Shown: positions 1-8,634, counted from the first letter of the stretch. The stretch: 64,000 nucleotides of DNA from Mitsuaria sp. GD03876 (GCF_029840635.1 NZ_JAOCCU010000009.1:89826-153825), one strand, 5' to 3'. The notes: generated by a model from the letters alone, not told the origin. Numbers and translations are program-made.

Positions 1-415
1 ATTGCTCATGACGGGAAGCCCTCGAAATCAAGAGGGCGGTCATGTTTCCGATGAAGTTCATCTCGAGCGTTGCGCTCGATCAAAGGTGTCGGGGGTCAAG
101 CAAAACCTGGTTGCGCTGTCGCCAGCCGACCACCCTCAACGAGTCAATTTTCCGGAGACCCTGACTGGGGCTTGCGTTCGATCGACGCGTTGTTGTCGCA
201 GGAGGCCGCACCGTTCAGCGGGCGACGTGGGTTGTCGACCGGAATCTTGCGGAGCGGCCTGGAATCACTAGACTGCGCGCCTCAAGATCTACCCGTGGTG
301 GGGTGAAAAAGGTAGTGCCGCCCGAGCAATCGGGTCCCAGCTGGAATGGGCGTTCGCGGTCGACGCGATAGAGAATCCCCGCAATGCGGCGGCCCCTTCG
401 GGGGCCGTCTGTCTT
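1..415. other. Intergenic stretch without a convincing gene
   Basis: No open frame here has a plausible ribosome binding site or a recognisable protein. The small frames at the left edge are rich in Cys and Arg and look like noise. A short hairpin (GCCCTC at 18-23 pairing with GAGGGC at 32-37) may be the tail of a gene lying to the left of the window. The right end carries the stem-loop described at 390-407. Confidence 0.5.
390..407 (-). terminator. GC-rich stem-loop downstream of the HI0933-type flavoprotein gene
   Basis: CGGCCCC pairs perfectly with GGGGCCG around a TTCG loop, nine bases beyond the stop codon of the minus-strand flavoprotein gene. There is no T run on the minus side, so it is a candidate terminator or mRNA 3'-end stabiliser and not a textbook intrinsic terminator. 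Confidence 0.5.
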
Positions 416-1603
416 TCAGACGAACTGCGCCGCCGCGTGCGCCGACGCCCACGCCCACTGGAAGTTGAATCCCCCCAGGTGGCCGCTCACGTCCAGCACC
501 TCGCCGATGAAGTACAGCCCCGGCGACTTCAGCGATTCCATCGTCTTGGACGACACCTCCTTGGTGTCGACCCCGCCCAGCGTGACCTCCGCCGTGCGGT
601 AGCCCTCGGTGCCCGCGGGCACCACCTGCCAGGCGCTCAACCGCTCCGCGATCTGCTCCAGCTCCGCGTGCGTGTACTGCTTCGTCGGCTTGGACACGAA
701 CCACTGCTCGCCGATCAGCGTCGCCATCTTCTTCGTGAAGCGCTCGGCCAGCAGCGTCTTCAACTCGGCGTTCGGCCGGTCGTTGCGCTGCTGCGCCAGC
801 CACGCCGGCACGTCCAGGTCGGGCAGCAGGTTGATCGCCACCGCCTGCCCCGGCAGCCAGTACGACGAGATCTGCAGGATCGCCGGCCCGCTCAGGCCGC
901 GGTGGGTGAACAGGATGTTCTCCCGGAAGCTCTTGCCGTTGCAGCTGACCAGGCAGTCGACCGAGGTGCCGCTGAGCTCGTTGCACAGGTCCTTCAGCTG
1001 GTCCGTGATCGTGAACGGCACCAGGCCGGCACGCGTGGGCAGGAGGTTGTGGCCGAACTGCCTGGCCACCTGGTAGCCAAAGCCGGTCGCGCCCATCGTC
1101 GGGATCGACAGCCCACCGGTGGCGATCACCAGCGACTGGCAGCGCATCGGTCCCGCCGAGGTCGCGAGCAGGTAACCCGCCTCGGTCTTCTCGATCGTCT
1201 CGACCGAGGTCTCGAGCATCGGCGTCACGCCGACCTCGGCGCACTCGGCCAGCAGCATGCGCAGGATGTCGATGGACTTGTTGTCGCAGAACAGCTGGCC
1301 CAGCTTCTTCTCGTGGTGCGGGATGTCGTGCTTGTTGACCAGCGCGATGAAGTCCCACTGGGTGTAGCGCGCGAGGGCCGACTTGCAGAAATGCGGGTTC
1401 TGCGAGAGGAAGTTGGCCGGCTCGGTGTAGAGGTTGGTGAAGTTGCAGTTGCCGCCGCCGGACATCAGGATCTTCTTGCCGGCCTTGTTGGCGTGGTCGA
1501 CGAGCAGCACCCGGCGGCCGCGCTGCGCGGCCATGAAGGCGCACATCAGCCCCGCGGCGCCCGCGCCCACGATCACGACATCGGTGTCCCGCACTTCCTG
1601 CAC
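416..1603 (-). CDS. HI0933/YhiN-family FAD-dependent oxidoreductase
   Basis: This is a 395-residue flavoprotein of the HI0933 (YhiN) family, cytoplasmic, whose members bind FAD and whose substrate is generally unknown. The dinucleotide-binding motif GAGAAG lies at residues 13-18. It is followed by the family block with LMSGGGNCNFTN near residue 45. The C-terminus has the expected GEVLDVSGHLGGFNFQWAW signature that closes the FAD site. Length matches the family (about 400). The start is a GTG at 1601-1603, because GGAAGGGAAG sits just upstream and the FAD motif begins 12 residues in; the frame stays open far upstream but that part has no homology. The gene is transcribed divergently from the LprI-like gene at 1805 and stands alone. 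Family assignment is firm; the reaction is not known. Confidence 0.9.
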   Translation of the reverse strand: MQEVRDTDVVIVGAGAAGLMCAFMAAQRGRRVLLVDHANKAGKKILMSGGGNCNFTNLYTEPANFLSQNPHFCKSALARYTQWDFIALVNKHDIPHHEKKLGQLFCDNKSIDILRMLLAECAEVGVTPMLETSVETIEKTEAGYLLATSAGPMRCQSLVIATGGLSIPTMGATGFGYQVARQFGHNLLPTRAGLVPFTITDQLKDLCNELSGTSVDCLVSCNGKSFRENILFTHRGLSGPAILQISSYWLPGQAVAINLLPDLDVPAWLAQQRNDRPNAELKTLLAERFTKKMATLIGEQWFVSKPTKQYTHAELEQIAERLSAWQVVPAGTEGYRTAEVTLGGVDTKEVSSKTMESLKSPGLYFIGEVLDVSGHLGGFNFQWAWASAHAAAQFV

Positions 1604-1804
1604 AACTGCTTCCCTTCCGGCCTGGCCTCGACTGCATGCCCGGCCGACACGGCGGGCGCGGGACTTTACCGCACGAGGTCCGGCGGCCTCCGGCCCCCGC
1701 GCTAACGGGTTCTTGACGGGAGGTCGCTTACCCTGCGCGCCGATCCGGGCAAGGAGCGGCCTTCGCCGGTCCCGGAAGCGCCGGCAAGACGAGGGAGATC
1801 GCCC

Positions 1805-2485
1805 ATGAGGCTTGAGGGAAGGACGGCGCTTCGCCGCCTGGCGCTGTCGATCGGCGCCGCGCTGGCGCTCGGCGCGCCGCTGCTGGCGAACGCCGCGAGC
1901 TTCGATTGCAAGAAGGCATCGACGAAGGTCGAGCGCCTGATCTGCGAGGACCGCGCGTTGTCCGAGATGGACGACGACCTCGGCGACATCTACCCGGTCG
2001 AGGACGACGTGCCCGCCAACGACCCGGTGCGGATCGCGCAGCGCAGCTGGCTCGCCAGGCGCAACGCGTGCACGACGGCGGACTGCCTGACGCAGCAGTA
2101 CGAGCTGCGCCTGTCCCAGCTTTTCTGCGACGAGAGGATCGCGTCGCGCTCGCTGGGCTCGGGCATCGGCGCCGGGAAGTGCCAGTACATGCGCGTGGCG
2201 GTGCTCAAGCGCGAACTGGCGCCGCTGGTGCAGCGCCATGCCGCGATGGACATCGAGAACACCACCTCGCCCGATTACACCCGCGAGGTCGGCCTGAAGG
2301 TGCACCGCACCTGGTACGAGCACATGCAGGCTCGCTGCGAGCTGCACGGCGCGCAGGAAGGCGGCACGAGCGCCTGGCAGTCCGCCTGGGCCGGGGGCTG
2401 CATGGTCGACGAGATCAAGCAGCGGATCGCCTGGCTGCACAAGGAACTGGGCGACACCGCGCCGGCGGGCAAGGCCAGGCGCTGA
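1805..2485 (+). CDS. Secreted LprI-like (DUF1311-type) protein
   Basis: The 226-residue product begins with a clear Sec signal peptide (about residues 1-31, ending LLANAAS), so it is probably periplasmic. The segment FDCKKASTKVERLICEDRALSEMDD matches the pattern of the lysozyme-inhibitor LprI N-terminal/DUF1311 family: Cys before xxAxxxxExxIC, then L.xxDxxL, and a later RNxC-type motif (residues near 80). LprI homologues are associated with inhibition of host or competitor lysozyme, but this function is not shown for most members. The C-terminal half carries more Cys residues and no recognised domain. GAGGGAGATCG lies in front of the ATG. It converges on the porin gene; the 95 bases between them are pyrimidine-rich repeats of TCCTCGCCCG type with no gene. 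Confidence 0.65.
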   Translation: MRLEGRTALRRLALSIGAALALGAPLLANAASFDCKKASTKVERLICEDRALSEMDDDLGDIYPVEDDVPANDPVRIAQRSWLARRNACTTADCLTQQYELRLSQLFCDERIASRSLGSGIGAGKCQYMRVAVLKRELAPLVQRHAAMDIENTTSPDYTREVGLKVHRTWYEHMQARCELHGAQEGGTSAWQSAWAGGCMVDEIKQRIAWLHKELGDTAPAGKARR

Positions 2486-2580
2486 GGCCCGCGGCGTCCC
2501 GTCCGTCCTCGCCCGTCCTCGCCCGCCCTCACGCCCCCTCGCGCGCCGGCGCTCGGCGGCCCGCCCGCGGCCCGCGCGGC

Positions 2581-3708
2581 TCAGAAGCTGTGCCGGATCC
2601 CGGCACCCAGCCCCGTCTGCGAGCCGCCCGCCACCGGCGTGCTGCCCGCCGCCGCGGCCGCGTTGCTGACGCCCAGCGCGAGCGTGCCGTCGTTGTCGAT
2701 GCGGCCGGCCGTCGCGTAGACCGACGTGCGCTTGGACAGGAAGTAGGTCCCGCGCACCGCCCACAAGGTGGCCTCGTTGGCGCTGTGCTGGTAGTCCAGC
2801 TTGAACACCTGGCCGTCGATCGCCCAGTTCGGCAGCAGCGACCAGGTGGCGCCGGCGTACCAGAGCCGGCTCTTGGGTGTCGTCGCGCTGCCCTCGTTGC
2901 GGCGCGCGATCACGCCGGCCGCCAGCTTCCAGTCGCCGGTCTTGAACCACCCGGCCACCGTCCCGCGCCGGTCCGTCATCGCGCTGCTCGTCAGCCCGGC
3001 GAAGGCGCCCGCGCCGCCGCGGATCTCGTCGATCGCGGCCGCCAGGCCCCATACCGGCGTGTCGTACTTGACCATCGCCGACCACTGCCGGCAGGCCTTC
3101 TTGTCCGCCGCGTTCTCGCCGGCGCAGTTGGTGCCGGAGGGACTCGGCCCCGCGTTGACCGCGTCGCGGCCGGGGCTCCAGGTGGCGCCGACGGTGAAGC
3201 CGCTGAACTGGCCGCGGTACGCGATCGCGTTGTCCACGCGCGCGTTGGGCAGGTAACTGTCCAGCGAGCCCGAGCCGAACATCGCCGGGCCGAGGATGTC
3301 GGCATCGGTCTGCGACCAGAACAGCATCGAGTACTGCCGCCCGAGGCTGATCGTTCCCCAGCCGCCCTGCAGCCCGACATAGGCCTGCCGGCCCCAGGCG
3401 CGGCCGCCCTGGTTCAGCGTGCCGCTGTCGGCGCCCAGGCCCATCTCGAGCGTGAACACCGCCTTCAGCCCGTCGCCGAGATCCTCCGTGCCGCGGAACC
3501 CAAGCCGCGACGGCGCGAAGCCGCCGCTCAGCCCCGGCATCCGCGTCAGGCTCGCCCCCGACGCGCCCACGTGGTTGAGGTACTCGACCGGCACGTCCAG
3601 CAAACCGTAGATCTGCACGTTGGTCGCCGTCTGCGCCTGCGCCGCCGCGCAGAGCGCGCCGGCCGCCGCCATCACCGTCGTCGCCTTGGCGATCGTTCTT
3701 GTCGTCAT
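2581..3708 (-). CDS. Gram-negative porin (Burkholderiales type)
   Basis: The 375-residue protein is a general diffusion porin of the outer membrane. It has a signal peptide (residues 1-26, ending AAAQAQ), then the porin opening VQIYGLLDVPVEYLN, alternating amphipathic strands such as SRLGFRGTEDLGDGLKAVFTLEMG, RQAYVGLQGGWGTISLGRQYSM, and a terminal strand GAGIRHSF ending in Phe, as needed for BAM recognition. The start is the ATG at 3706-3708, preceded by CGAGGAGAC; a longer frame upstream has no signal sequence. It is divergent from the LysR gene at 3827, and the hydratase gene at 4903 follows that regulator. The porin may therefore admit the substrate of that pathway, which is an inference from position only. 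Confidence 0.92.
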   Translation of the reverse strand: MTTRTIAKATTVMAAAGALCAAAQAQTATNVQIYGLLDVPVEYLNHVGASGASLTRMPGLSGGFAPSRLGFRGTEDLGDGLKAVFTLEMGLGADSGTLNQGGRAWGRQAYVGLQGGWGTISLGRQYSMLFWSQTDADILGPAMFGSGSLDSYLPNARVDNAIAYRGQFSGFTVGATWSPGRDAVNAGPSPSGTNCAGENAADKKACRQWSAMVKYDTPVWGLAAAIDEIRGGAGAFAGLTSSAMTDRRGTVAGWFKTGDWKLAAGVIARRNEGSATTPKSRLWYAGATWSLLPNWAIDGQVFKLDYQHSANEATLWAVRGTYFLSKRTSVYATAGRIDNDGTLALGVSNAAAAAGSTPVAGGSQTGLGAGIRHSF

Positions 3709-3790
3709 CGCGTTGTCTCCTCGTTGCGAAAACCGGCGCGACTCTAGGGAGCGCACCGCGCCACGAATAGATGGCGCGAACGGGGAGGCG

Positions 3791-3805
3791 ATAACCGCTC
3801 GTTAT
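3791..3805. promoter_or_regulatory. Dyad ATAAC-N5-GTTAT, candidate LysR operator
   Basis: A perfect 5-bp inverted repeat with a 5-base spacer (ATAACCGCTCGTTAT) lies in the porin/LysR divergent intergenic region, and is followed by a partial third copy of the half-site (GGCTATC). LysR-type regulators usually bind imperfect dyads of T-N11-A form, which this fits. It lies 22 bases before the regulator ATG and about 83 bases from the porin start, so it could control both. Confidence 0.5.
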
Positions 3806-3826
3806 CGCTGGCTATCATCCGGCCGC

Positions 3827-4735
3827 ATGAAGCTCACCAACTTGCGGGCGCTGGTCGCCGCGGTGGAGGAAGGCAGCCTGCGATCGGCCGCGCGCCGCGT
3901 CGGCGTGTCCCAGCCGGCGCTGACGAAGATGATCCGCGAGCTCGAACGCGAGCTCGCGACCACGCTGCTGCTGCGCTCGACCACCGGCGTGCTGGCGACC
4001 GCGCAGGGCATGGTGCTGTACGAGCGCGCGCTGGCCGCGGACCGCGAGCTCGCCCATGCCCGGGAGCAGATCCACCAGCTCAGCGGCCGCATGACGGGCT
4101 CGTTGACGATCGGCGCGGTGCCGCTGGCGGTGATGCTGCTGGTGCCCGAGGCGCTGCGCACCTTCGGCGCCGAGTTCCCCCAGATCCAGCTGCGCATCGT
4201 CGAGGAGCTCTACATCGCGCAGCTGACGCGGGTGCGCAAGGGCGAGGTCGACATCGCGCTGGGCCCGCTGCCCGAGCACCTGCCGCGCGGCGAATGCACC
4301 GTCGAGTCGCTGATGCCGATCGACATGGTGGTGGTCGTGCGCAAGGGCAATCCGCTGGGGCGGTCGCGGCACCTGGCCGAGCTGGGCGAGGCGCGCTGGG
4401 TCTACACCGGCGCCACCGAGGCCACCGGGCTGCCGCGCACGCTGTTCGAGCAGCACGGCCTGGCGCCGCCGCCGGCGGGCGCGGTCGTCAACTCGACGCT
4501 GGGCCTGCTGTCGGTGATCGCCAGCGGCAACTGCGTCGGCCTGCTGCCGCGCCAGATCGCCGCACATCCGTTCGCGAGCCAGTACCTGCACGTCGTCCCG
4601 GTGAAGGAGGCGCCGCTGCGCCTGACGCTCAGCGCCATGGCGCGCAACGACGCGGCGGTGAAGCCCGCGGTGCGGCACTTCATGGCCCACCTGCATCGGG
4701 CGGCGTACTCGCTCACGCAGGGGCGGGCTCAGTGA
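3827..4735 (+). CDS. LysR-family transcriptional regulator
   Basis: The 302-residue protein has an N-terminal winged helix-turn-helix (residues 4-62, with GSLRSAARRVGVSQPALTKMIRELE) and the periplasmic-binding-protein-like effector domain from about residue 90 onwards. It resembles regulators of aromatic catabolism genes such as those of protocatechuate and gallate pathways, but that level of assignment is inference. The ATG at 3827 is chosen because MKLTNLRALVAAVEE is the usual family opening; the frame extends upstream through the intergenic dyad. It is divergent from the porin and 167 bases upstream of the hydratase-like amidohydrolase, which is on the same strand. Those two genes are the likely targets. 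Confidence 0.92.
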   Translation: MKLTNLRALVAAVEEGSLRSAARRVGVSQPALTKMIRELERELATTLLLRSTTGVLATAQGMVLYERALAADRELAHAREQIHQLSGRMTGSLTIGAVPLAVMLLVPEALRTFGAEFPQIQLRIVEELYIAQLTRVRKGEVDIALGPLPEHLPRGECTVESLMPIDMVVVVRKGNPLGRSRHLAELGEARWVYTGATEATGLPRTLFEQHGLAPPPAGAVVNSTLGLLSVIASGNCVGLLPRQIAAHPFASQYLHVVPVKEAPLRLTLSAMARNDAAVKPAVRHFMAHLHRAAYSLTQGRAQ

Positions 4736-4902
4736 GACCCTCATCCCGGCACTGTCCCGCCATGCCCGATTCGCATAGCAGCTAGTTCGGGCCATAACTA
4801 GGACGCCGGAGCCGGGCTGTCCACAATCCGCCGCAGTCGATCGCGGCAGGGCGCCGCCGTGGCGCGATCGTTCCCCACCGGCTTGAGACAGCGAGAGGGC
4901 TC

Positions 4903-5931
4903 ATGATCATCGACGTCCACGGACACTACACGACGGCCCCGGCGGCGCTGGGCGCCTGGCGCGACCTGCAGGTCGCCGGCCTGAAGGACCCCTCCCAGGC
5001 GCCATCGGCCAGCGCGCTGCGCATCTCCGACGACGAGCTGCGCGAGTCCATCGAGACCAACCAGCTCAAGAAGATGAAGGAGCGCGGCTCCGACCTGACG
5101 ATCTTCAGCCCGCGCGCGAGCTTCATGGCGCACCACATCGGCGACTTCCAGACCTCGTCGACCTGGGCGGCGATCTGCAACGAGCTCTGCGCGCGCGTGG
5201 CCGAGATGTTCCCGGACCACTTCGCCGGCGCGGCGATGCTGCCGCAGAGCCCCGGCGTCGATCCCGCCAGTTGCATCCCGGAGCTGGAGAAGTGCGTGAA
5301 GGACTACGGCTTCGTCGGCATCAACCTGAATCCCGATCCGTCCGGCGGCCACTGGACCAGCCCGCCGCTGACCGACCGGCACTGGTACCCGCTCTACGAG
5401 AAGATGGTCGAGCTGGACATCCCCGCGATGATCCACGTCAGCACCAGCTGCAACGCCTGCTTCCACACGACCGGCGCGCATTACCTGAATGCCGACACCA
5501 CCGCCTTCATGCAGTGCCTGACCGGCGACCTGTTCAAGGACTTCCCGACGTTGAAGTTCCTGATCCCGCACGGCGGCGGCGCGGTGCCGTACCACTGGGG
5601 CCGCTTCCGCGGCCTGGCGCAGGAGCTCAAGAAGCCGCTGCTGGACGAGCACCTGCTCGACAACGTGTTCTTCGACACCTGCGTCTATCACCAGCCCGGC
5701 ATCGACCTGCTGACGAAGGTGATCCCGGTGAAGAACGTGCTGTTCGCGTCCGAGATGATCGGCGCGGTGCGCGGCATCGACCCCGAGACCGGGCACTCCT
5801 ACGACGACACCAAGCGCTACATCGAGGCCACGCCGCACCTCAGCGCCGAGGAACGGCACCAGGTCTACGAGGGCAACGCGCGGCGCGTGTTCCCGCGCCT
5901 GGACGCGCGGCTCAAGGCCCAGGGGCGCTGA
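4903..5931 (+). CDS. ligJ: 4-oxalomesaconate hydratase-like amidohydrolase (LigJ/PmdE type)
   Basis: The 342-residue protein closely follows LigJ of Sphingobium, the zinc hydratase that converts 4-oxalomesaconate to 4-carboxy-4-hydroxy-2-oxoadipate in the protocatechuate 4,5-cleavage pathway (PmdE in Comamonas). Visible metal ligands are H6 and H8 (DVHGHY), the His in PAMIHVS, the His in FLIPHGGGAVPYHWGR, and the Glu in LFASEMIGAVRGIDP. Length equals the family. The ATG follows GAGAGGG. The usual partners (4,5-dioxygenase, hemiacetal dehydrogenase, lactonase, aldolase) are absent from this window; only a LysR and a porin are adjacent. The gene may therefore belong to a split pathway or act on a related tricarboxylate. 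Confidence 0.82.
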   Translation: MIIDVHGHYTTAPAALGAWRDLQVAGLKDPSQAPSASALRISDDELRESIETNQLKKMKERGSDLTIFSPRASFMAHHIGDFQTSSTWAAICNELCARVAEMFPDHFAGAAMLPQSPGVDPASCIPELEKCVKDYGFVGINLNPDPSGGHWTSPPLTDRHWYPLYEKMVELDIPAMIHVSTSCNACFHTTGAHYLNADTTAFMQCLTGDLFKDFPTLKFLIPHGGGAVPYHWGRFRGLAQELKKPLLDEHLLDNVFFDTCVYHQPGIDLLTKVIPVKNVLFASEMIGAVRGIDPETGHSYDDTKRYIEATPHLSAEERHQVYEGNARRVFPRLDARLKAQGR

Positions 5932-6052
5932 GCGCGGCTCGGCCTGGCCCGGCCCGGCCCGGCGGGGCAGCCCCGGAAGGGACTTCGCCGTTGCCGGCGA
6001 TTGCGGGACAATGCGCGCCCTTCGCGGGCACGCAACCTGCTTTGTCTACGCC

Positions 6053-6745
6053 ATGAGCGAACCCCACTCCTCCCCGCCGTCCTCCGCGACCGCCGCGTCG
6101 CCCGAGGCCTCCGACCCGGCCGCGTCGGCCGAACCCCTGGCCGACCTGGCGATCCGCTCGCACACCGCCTTCGAGGACGCGCAGGCGATCTTCACCGGGA
6201 CGCTGTTCGTGTCGCTGGCGCTGATCCTGTTCGCGCAGGTCGGGCTGCTGACCGGCGGCACGGCCGGCGCCGCCTTCGTGCTGCATTACGCGACCGGCAT
6301 CAGCCTGGGCAAGCTGTTCTTCCTGATCAACCTGCCGTTCTACTGGTTCGCGTGGACCCGCATGGGCCGCGAGTTCACGATCAAGACCTTCCTCTCGATC
6401 GCGCTGCTGTCGGTGATGACCGAGTTCTCGCCCAAGCTGTTCGCCATCGACCGCATCCACCCGGCCTACGCGGCGATCCTCGGCGGCGCACTGCTGGGCT
6501 CGGGCTGCCTGTTCCTGGCGCGGCACCGCGCCAGCCTGGGCGGCGCGACCATCGTGTCGCTGTACCTGCAGAAGGCCAAGGGCTGGCGCGCCGGCAAGGT
6601 GCAGATGGGCATGGACTGCGCGATCGTGCTGCTGGCGCTGACGGTGGTGGAGCCGGAGCGGGTCGCGTACTCGGTGCTCGCGGCCGTGGTGATGAATCTC
6701 TTCATCGCGGTCAATCACAAGCCGGGCCGCTACGCGGTGCTCTGA
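6053..6745 (+). CDS. YitT-family integral membrane protein
   Basis: This 230-residue protein has a Pro/Ser/Ala-rich N-terminal tail of about 45 residues and then five or so hydrophobic segments. The sequence around residues 60-115 (GTLFVSLALILFAQVGLLTGGTAG, then LFFLINLPFYWFAW) has the YitT-family glycine pattern between helices 1 and 2. YitT proteins are widespread inner-membrane proteins without a settled function. The ATG at 6053 is preferred because the protein reads well from there, although no strong ribosome binding site is visible; an in-frame ATG at 6011 is the alternative. It follows the hydratase gene by 121 bases of GGCCC-rich sequence. Confidence 0.75.
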   Translation: MSEPHSSPPSSATAASPEASDPAASAEPLADLAIRSHTAFEDAQAIFTGTLFVSLALILFAQVGLLTGGTAGAAFVLHYATGISLGKLFFLINLPFYWFAWTRMGREFTIKTFLSIALLSVMTEFSPKLFAIDRIHPAYAAILGGALLGSGCLFLARHRASLGGATIVSLYLQKAKGWRAGKVQMGMDCAIVLLALTVVEPERVAYSVLAAVVMNLFIAVNHKPGRYAVL

Positions 6746-6910
6746 GCCCGCGTCGCGCGGCCCGCGCGGCGGGCCCCTGCCAACCTAGGGGTGGGGAGGC
6801 GACCTAGGGATGGGCCGCTTCCCGGGCCCTGCCTAGTCTGGCTCACGGCTTCTTCACGGCCCGATCACGGGCGGTGGCCGAGATGCGAGACCTCGCAGGG
6901 GAGACACGCG

Positions 6911-7450
6911 ATGCCCACACGCCAGCTCATGGTGACGCAGCTCAAGTGCGTCGACGACACCAGCGAATCGGGCGACGACGCCCCCTACCTGGTGGTCTTC
7001 ATGGCCCACCGCAACGTGCCGGGCGGCAAGCTGATCCGCGTGCGCGACCCCGACTGGGACAACGCCTTCCATGCCGGCAAGACGGTCAACACGCGCCAGA
7101 TCGTCGACGAGGCCGAGGCTGGCGGCGCCTTCGTCTTCGCCTTCCTGCTCGAGGAGGACTGGGATCCCGACCTGGGCAGCGGCGGCGTGCTGCAGCTGAT
7201 GATGCAGTCGGTCTGGAACGTCTACGGCCAGAGCGGCTGGGCCAACCTGACCGCGTCGCAGCTGCGCTCGGTGGTCGGGCCCAAGCTGGCCAACTTCCTC
7301 AGCAGCTCGCTGTCCAACGACGAATACCTCGGCTGGCACAGCTTCGTCGTGCCGACGGTGACGGTGGAGACGCCGCTGTCGCCGCTCTCGTACAACGGCG
7401 ACGGCGGCAGCTACAAGATCACGTTCACCGTGCGGATCAAGGGCGGCTGA
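6911..7450 (+). CDS. Conserved-looking hypothetical protein
   Basis: The 179-residue product is not recognised. It starts at an ATG with GGGGAGACACGCG directly upstream, a good ribosome binding site. The sequence has no signal peptide or membrane segment. It alternates short strand-like stretches (LMVTQLKCVDD, PYLVVFMAHRN, FVFAFLLEEDWDP) and ends in a strand-rich tail (VTVETPLSP, YKITFTVRIKGG), suggesting an all-beta or alpha/beta soluble fold. The region in front of it contains two CCTAGGG(G/A)TGGG direct repeats around 6785-6812. It stands alone, converging on the tautomerase gene 40 bases away. Its codon use and GC match its neighbours, so it is probably real and native. Confidence 0.7.
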   Translation: MPTRQLMVTQLKCVDDTSESGDDAPYLVVFMAHRNVPGGKLIRVRDPDWDNAFHAGKTVNTRQIVDEAEAGGAFVFAFLLEEDWDPDLGSGGVLQLMMQSVWNVYGQSGWANLTASQLRSVVGPKLANFLSSSLSNDEYLGWHSFVVPTVTVETPLSPLSYNGDGGSYKITFTVRIKGG

Positions 7451-7490
7451 CCCCCCCGATCCCCACGGCGACACGCTTTCGAGGGCCTCC

Positions 7491-7727
7491 CTAGCCCGGC
7501 GTGCCGGCCTGCCGGCGTCGGAACTCCGGCGTCGGCAGGCCGCCCACGCCCCAGTTCTCGAGCTCGACCTCGTCGATGACGACGAAGGTCATGTGGTGCG
7601 GCTTGCCCATCACCTCGAACAGCAGGTCGCTGACGCCCTGGATCAGGGCCGCCTTCTGCTCGGGCGTGGTGGCGCTGGCGCCGGGGGCGGTGCCCTCGCG
7701 GGTCACCTTGATGTTGACGTAGGGCAT
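7491..7727 (-). CDS. 4-oxalocrotonate tautomerase-family protein
   Basis: The 78-residue protein has Pro directly after the initiator Met (MPYVNIKVTREG), the catalytic N-terminal proline of the tautomerase superfamily. The hallmark pattern PEQKAALIQGVSDLLFEVMGKPHHMTFVVIDEV follows. Such proteins form hexamers or trimers and enolise 2-oxo acids. AAGGAG precedes the ATG. The gene lies 49 bases downstream of the SDR gene on the same strand, so the pair is probably one transcript controlled by the divergent LysR at 8635. The physiological substrate cannot be read from sequence. Confidence 0.88.
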   Translation of the reverse strand: MPYVNIKVTREGTAPGASATTPEQKAALIQGVSDLLFEVMGKPHHMTFVVIDEVELENWGVGGLPTPEFRRRQAGTPG

Positions 7728-7776
7728 GGGGGCTCCTTCGATCGCGTGGGAGAGGCGGGATGGCGTGGCGCGTCGC

Positions 7777-8502
7777 TCAATGGCCGGCGTGCTGGCCGCC
7801 GTCGACGTTCAGCGTCTCGCCGGTGACGAAGCCGGCGCGCTCCAGGTACAGCACCGCGTCGACGACCTCGTCGATTTCACCCATGCGGCCCATCGGGTGC
7901 AAGGCCGACAGGAAGTCGTGCGTCTCCGGCGCGTGCATCGGCGTCTTGATGACGCCCGGCCGCACCGCGTTCACGCGCACGCCGGTCTTGGCGTACTCGA
8001 TCGCCAGCGCGCGGGTGACCGCGTCCAGGCCGCCCTTGGTCAGCCCGGCCAGGCCGGTCGGCACCGCGGAGATCGCCTGGTCCACCAGCGTGGTCGTCAC
8101 CTGCACGATGTGGCCGTGCTTCTGCAGCAGCATCTGCGGCAGCGCCAGCTGCGTGACGTGGAAGAAGCCGGCCAGGTTCACCGACAGCGCGTTCTGGAAG
8201 TCCTCGGCGGTGTACTCGGTGAAGGGCTTGGCGATGAAGATGCCGGCGTTGTTGATCAGCGTGTCGATGCGGCCGAAGCGGTCGAGCGCCGTCTGCACGA
8301 CACGCTGCGCGACGAGACGGTCGCCGATGTGGCCGGGCACGGCGATCACGCCGGCGTCGTCGCCTTGCCGGATGTTCCGGGAATTGGCGACGACGGCATA
8401 GCCCTGTGCGCGATACGCGGCGACGAGGCCGGCGCCGATGCCTTGCGACGCGCCGGTGACGATGGCGACCTTGGGGGCGGTGGTGCTGGAAGCGATGGAC
8501 AT
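7777..8502 (-). CDS. SDR-fold protein lacking the catalytic tyrosine
   Basis: The 241-residue protein has the NAD(P)-binding motif TGASQGIG near the N-terminus, the NNAG motif in LINNAGIF, and the SDR C-terminal VRPGVIKTP. At the place of the YxxxK catalytic pair it reads AGLTK, so the Tyr is replaced by Ala; the usual Ser region reads VTTTLVDQ. I recall similar Tyr-less SDRs in proteobacteria, so this may be a family trait and not decay. It may bind cofactor without standard dehydrogenase chemistry. The ATG at 8500-8502 is chosen because AGGAG is seven bases upstream; the ATG at 8518-8520 overlaps that site. It is divergent from a LysR gene and followed by a tautomerase. Confidence 0.85.
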   Translation of the reverse strand: MSIASSTTAPKVAIVTGASQGIGAGLVAAYRAQGYAVVANSRNIRQGDDAGVIAVPGHIGDRLVAQRVVQTALDRFGRIDTLINNAGIFIAKPFTEYTAEDFQNALSVNLAGFFHVTQLALPQMLLQKHGHIVQVTTTLVDQAISAVPTGLAGLTKGGLDAVTRALAIEYAKTGVRVNAVRPGVIKTPMHAPETHDFLSALHPMGRMGEIDEVVDAVLYLERAGFVTGETLNVDGGQHAGH

Positions 8503-8634
8503 GGAGAAGCTCCTGGGCATGGGGGATCCGGAGGATCCGGGGTGGTCGATGGCGCCGGCGGGATCGAGGATCGTTCGGCGTTGTCGAGAGCGTAGGAGCC
8601 GGCCCTCCCGGGCGGTAGCCGCTATCCTGTCTCA

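Noticed and set aside
2..306. Small open frames at the left edge
   Set aside because: They have no ribosome binding site, odd Cys/Arg-rich composition and no resemblance to known proteins.
5932..6000. GGCCC-rich repeat as a mobile element end
   Set aside because: Only simple GC-rich low complexity; no terminal inverted repeats, target duplications or transposase nearby.
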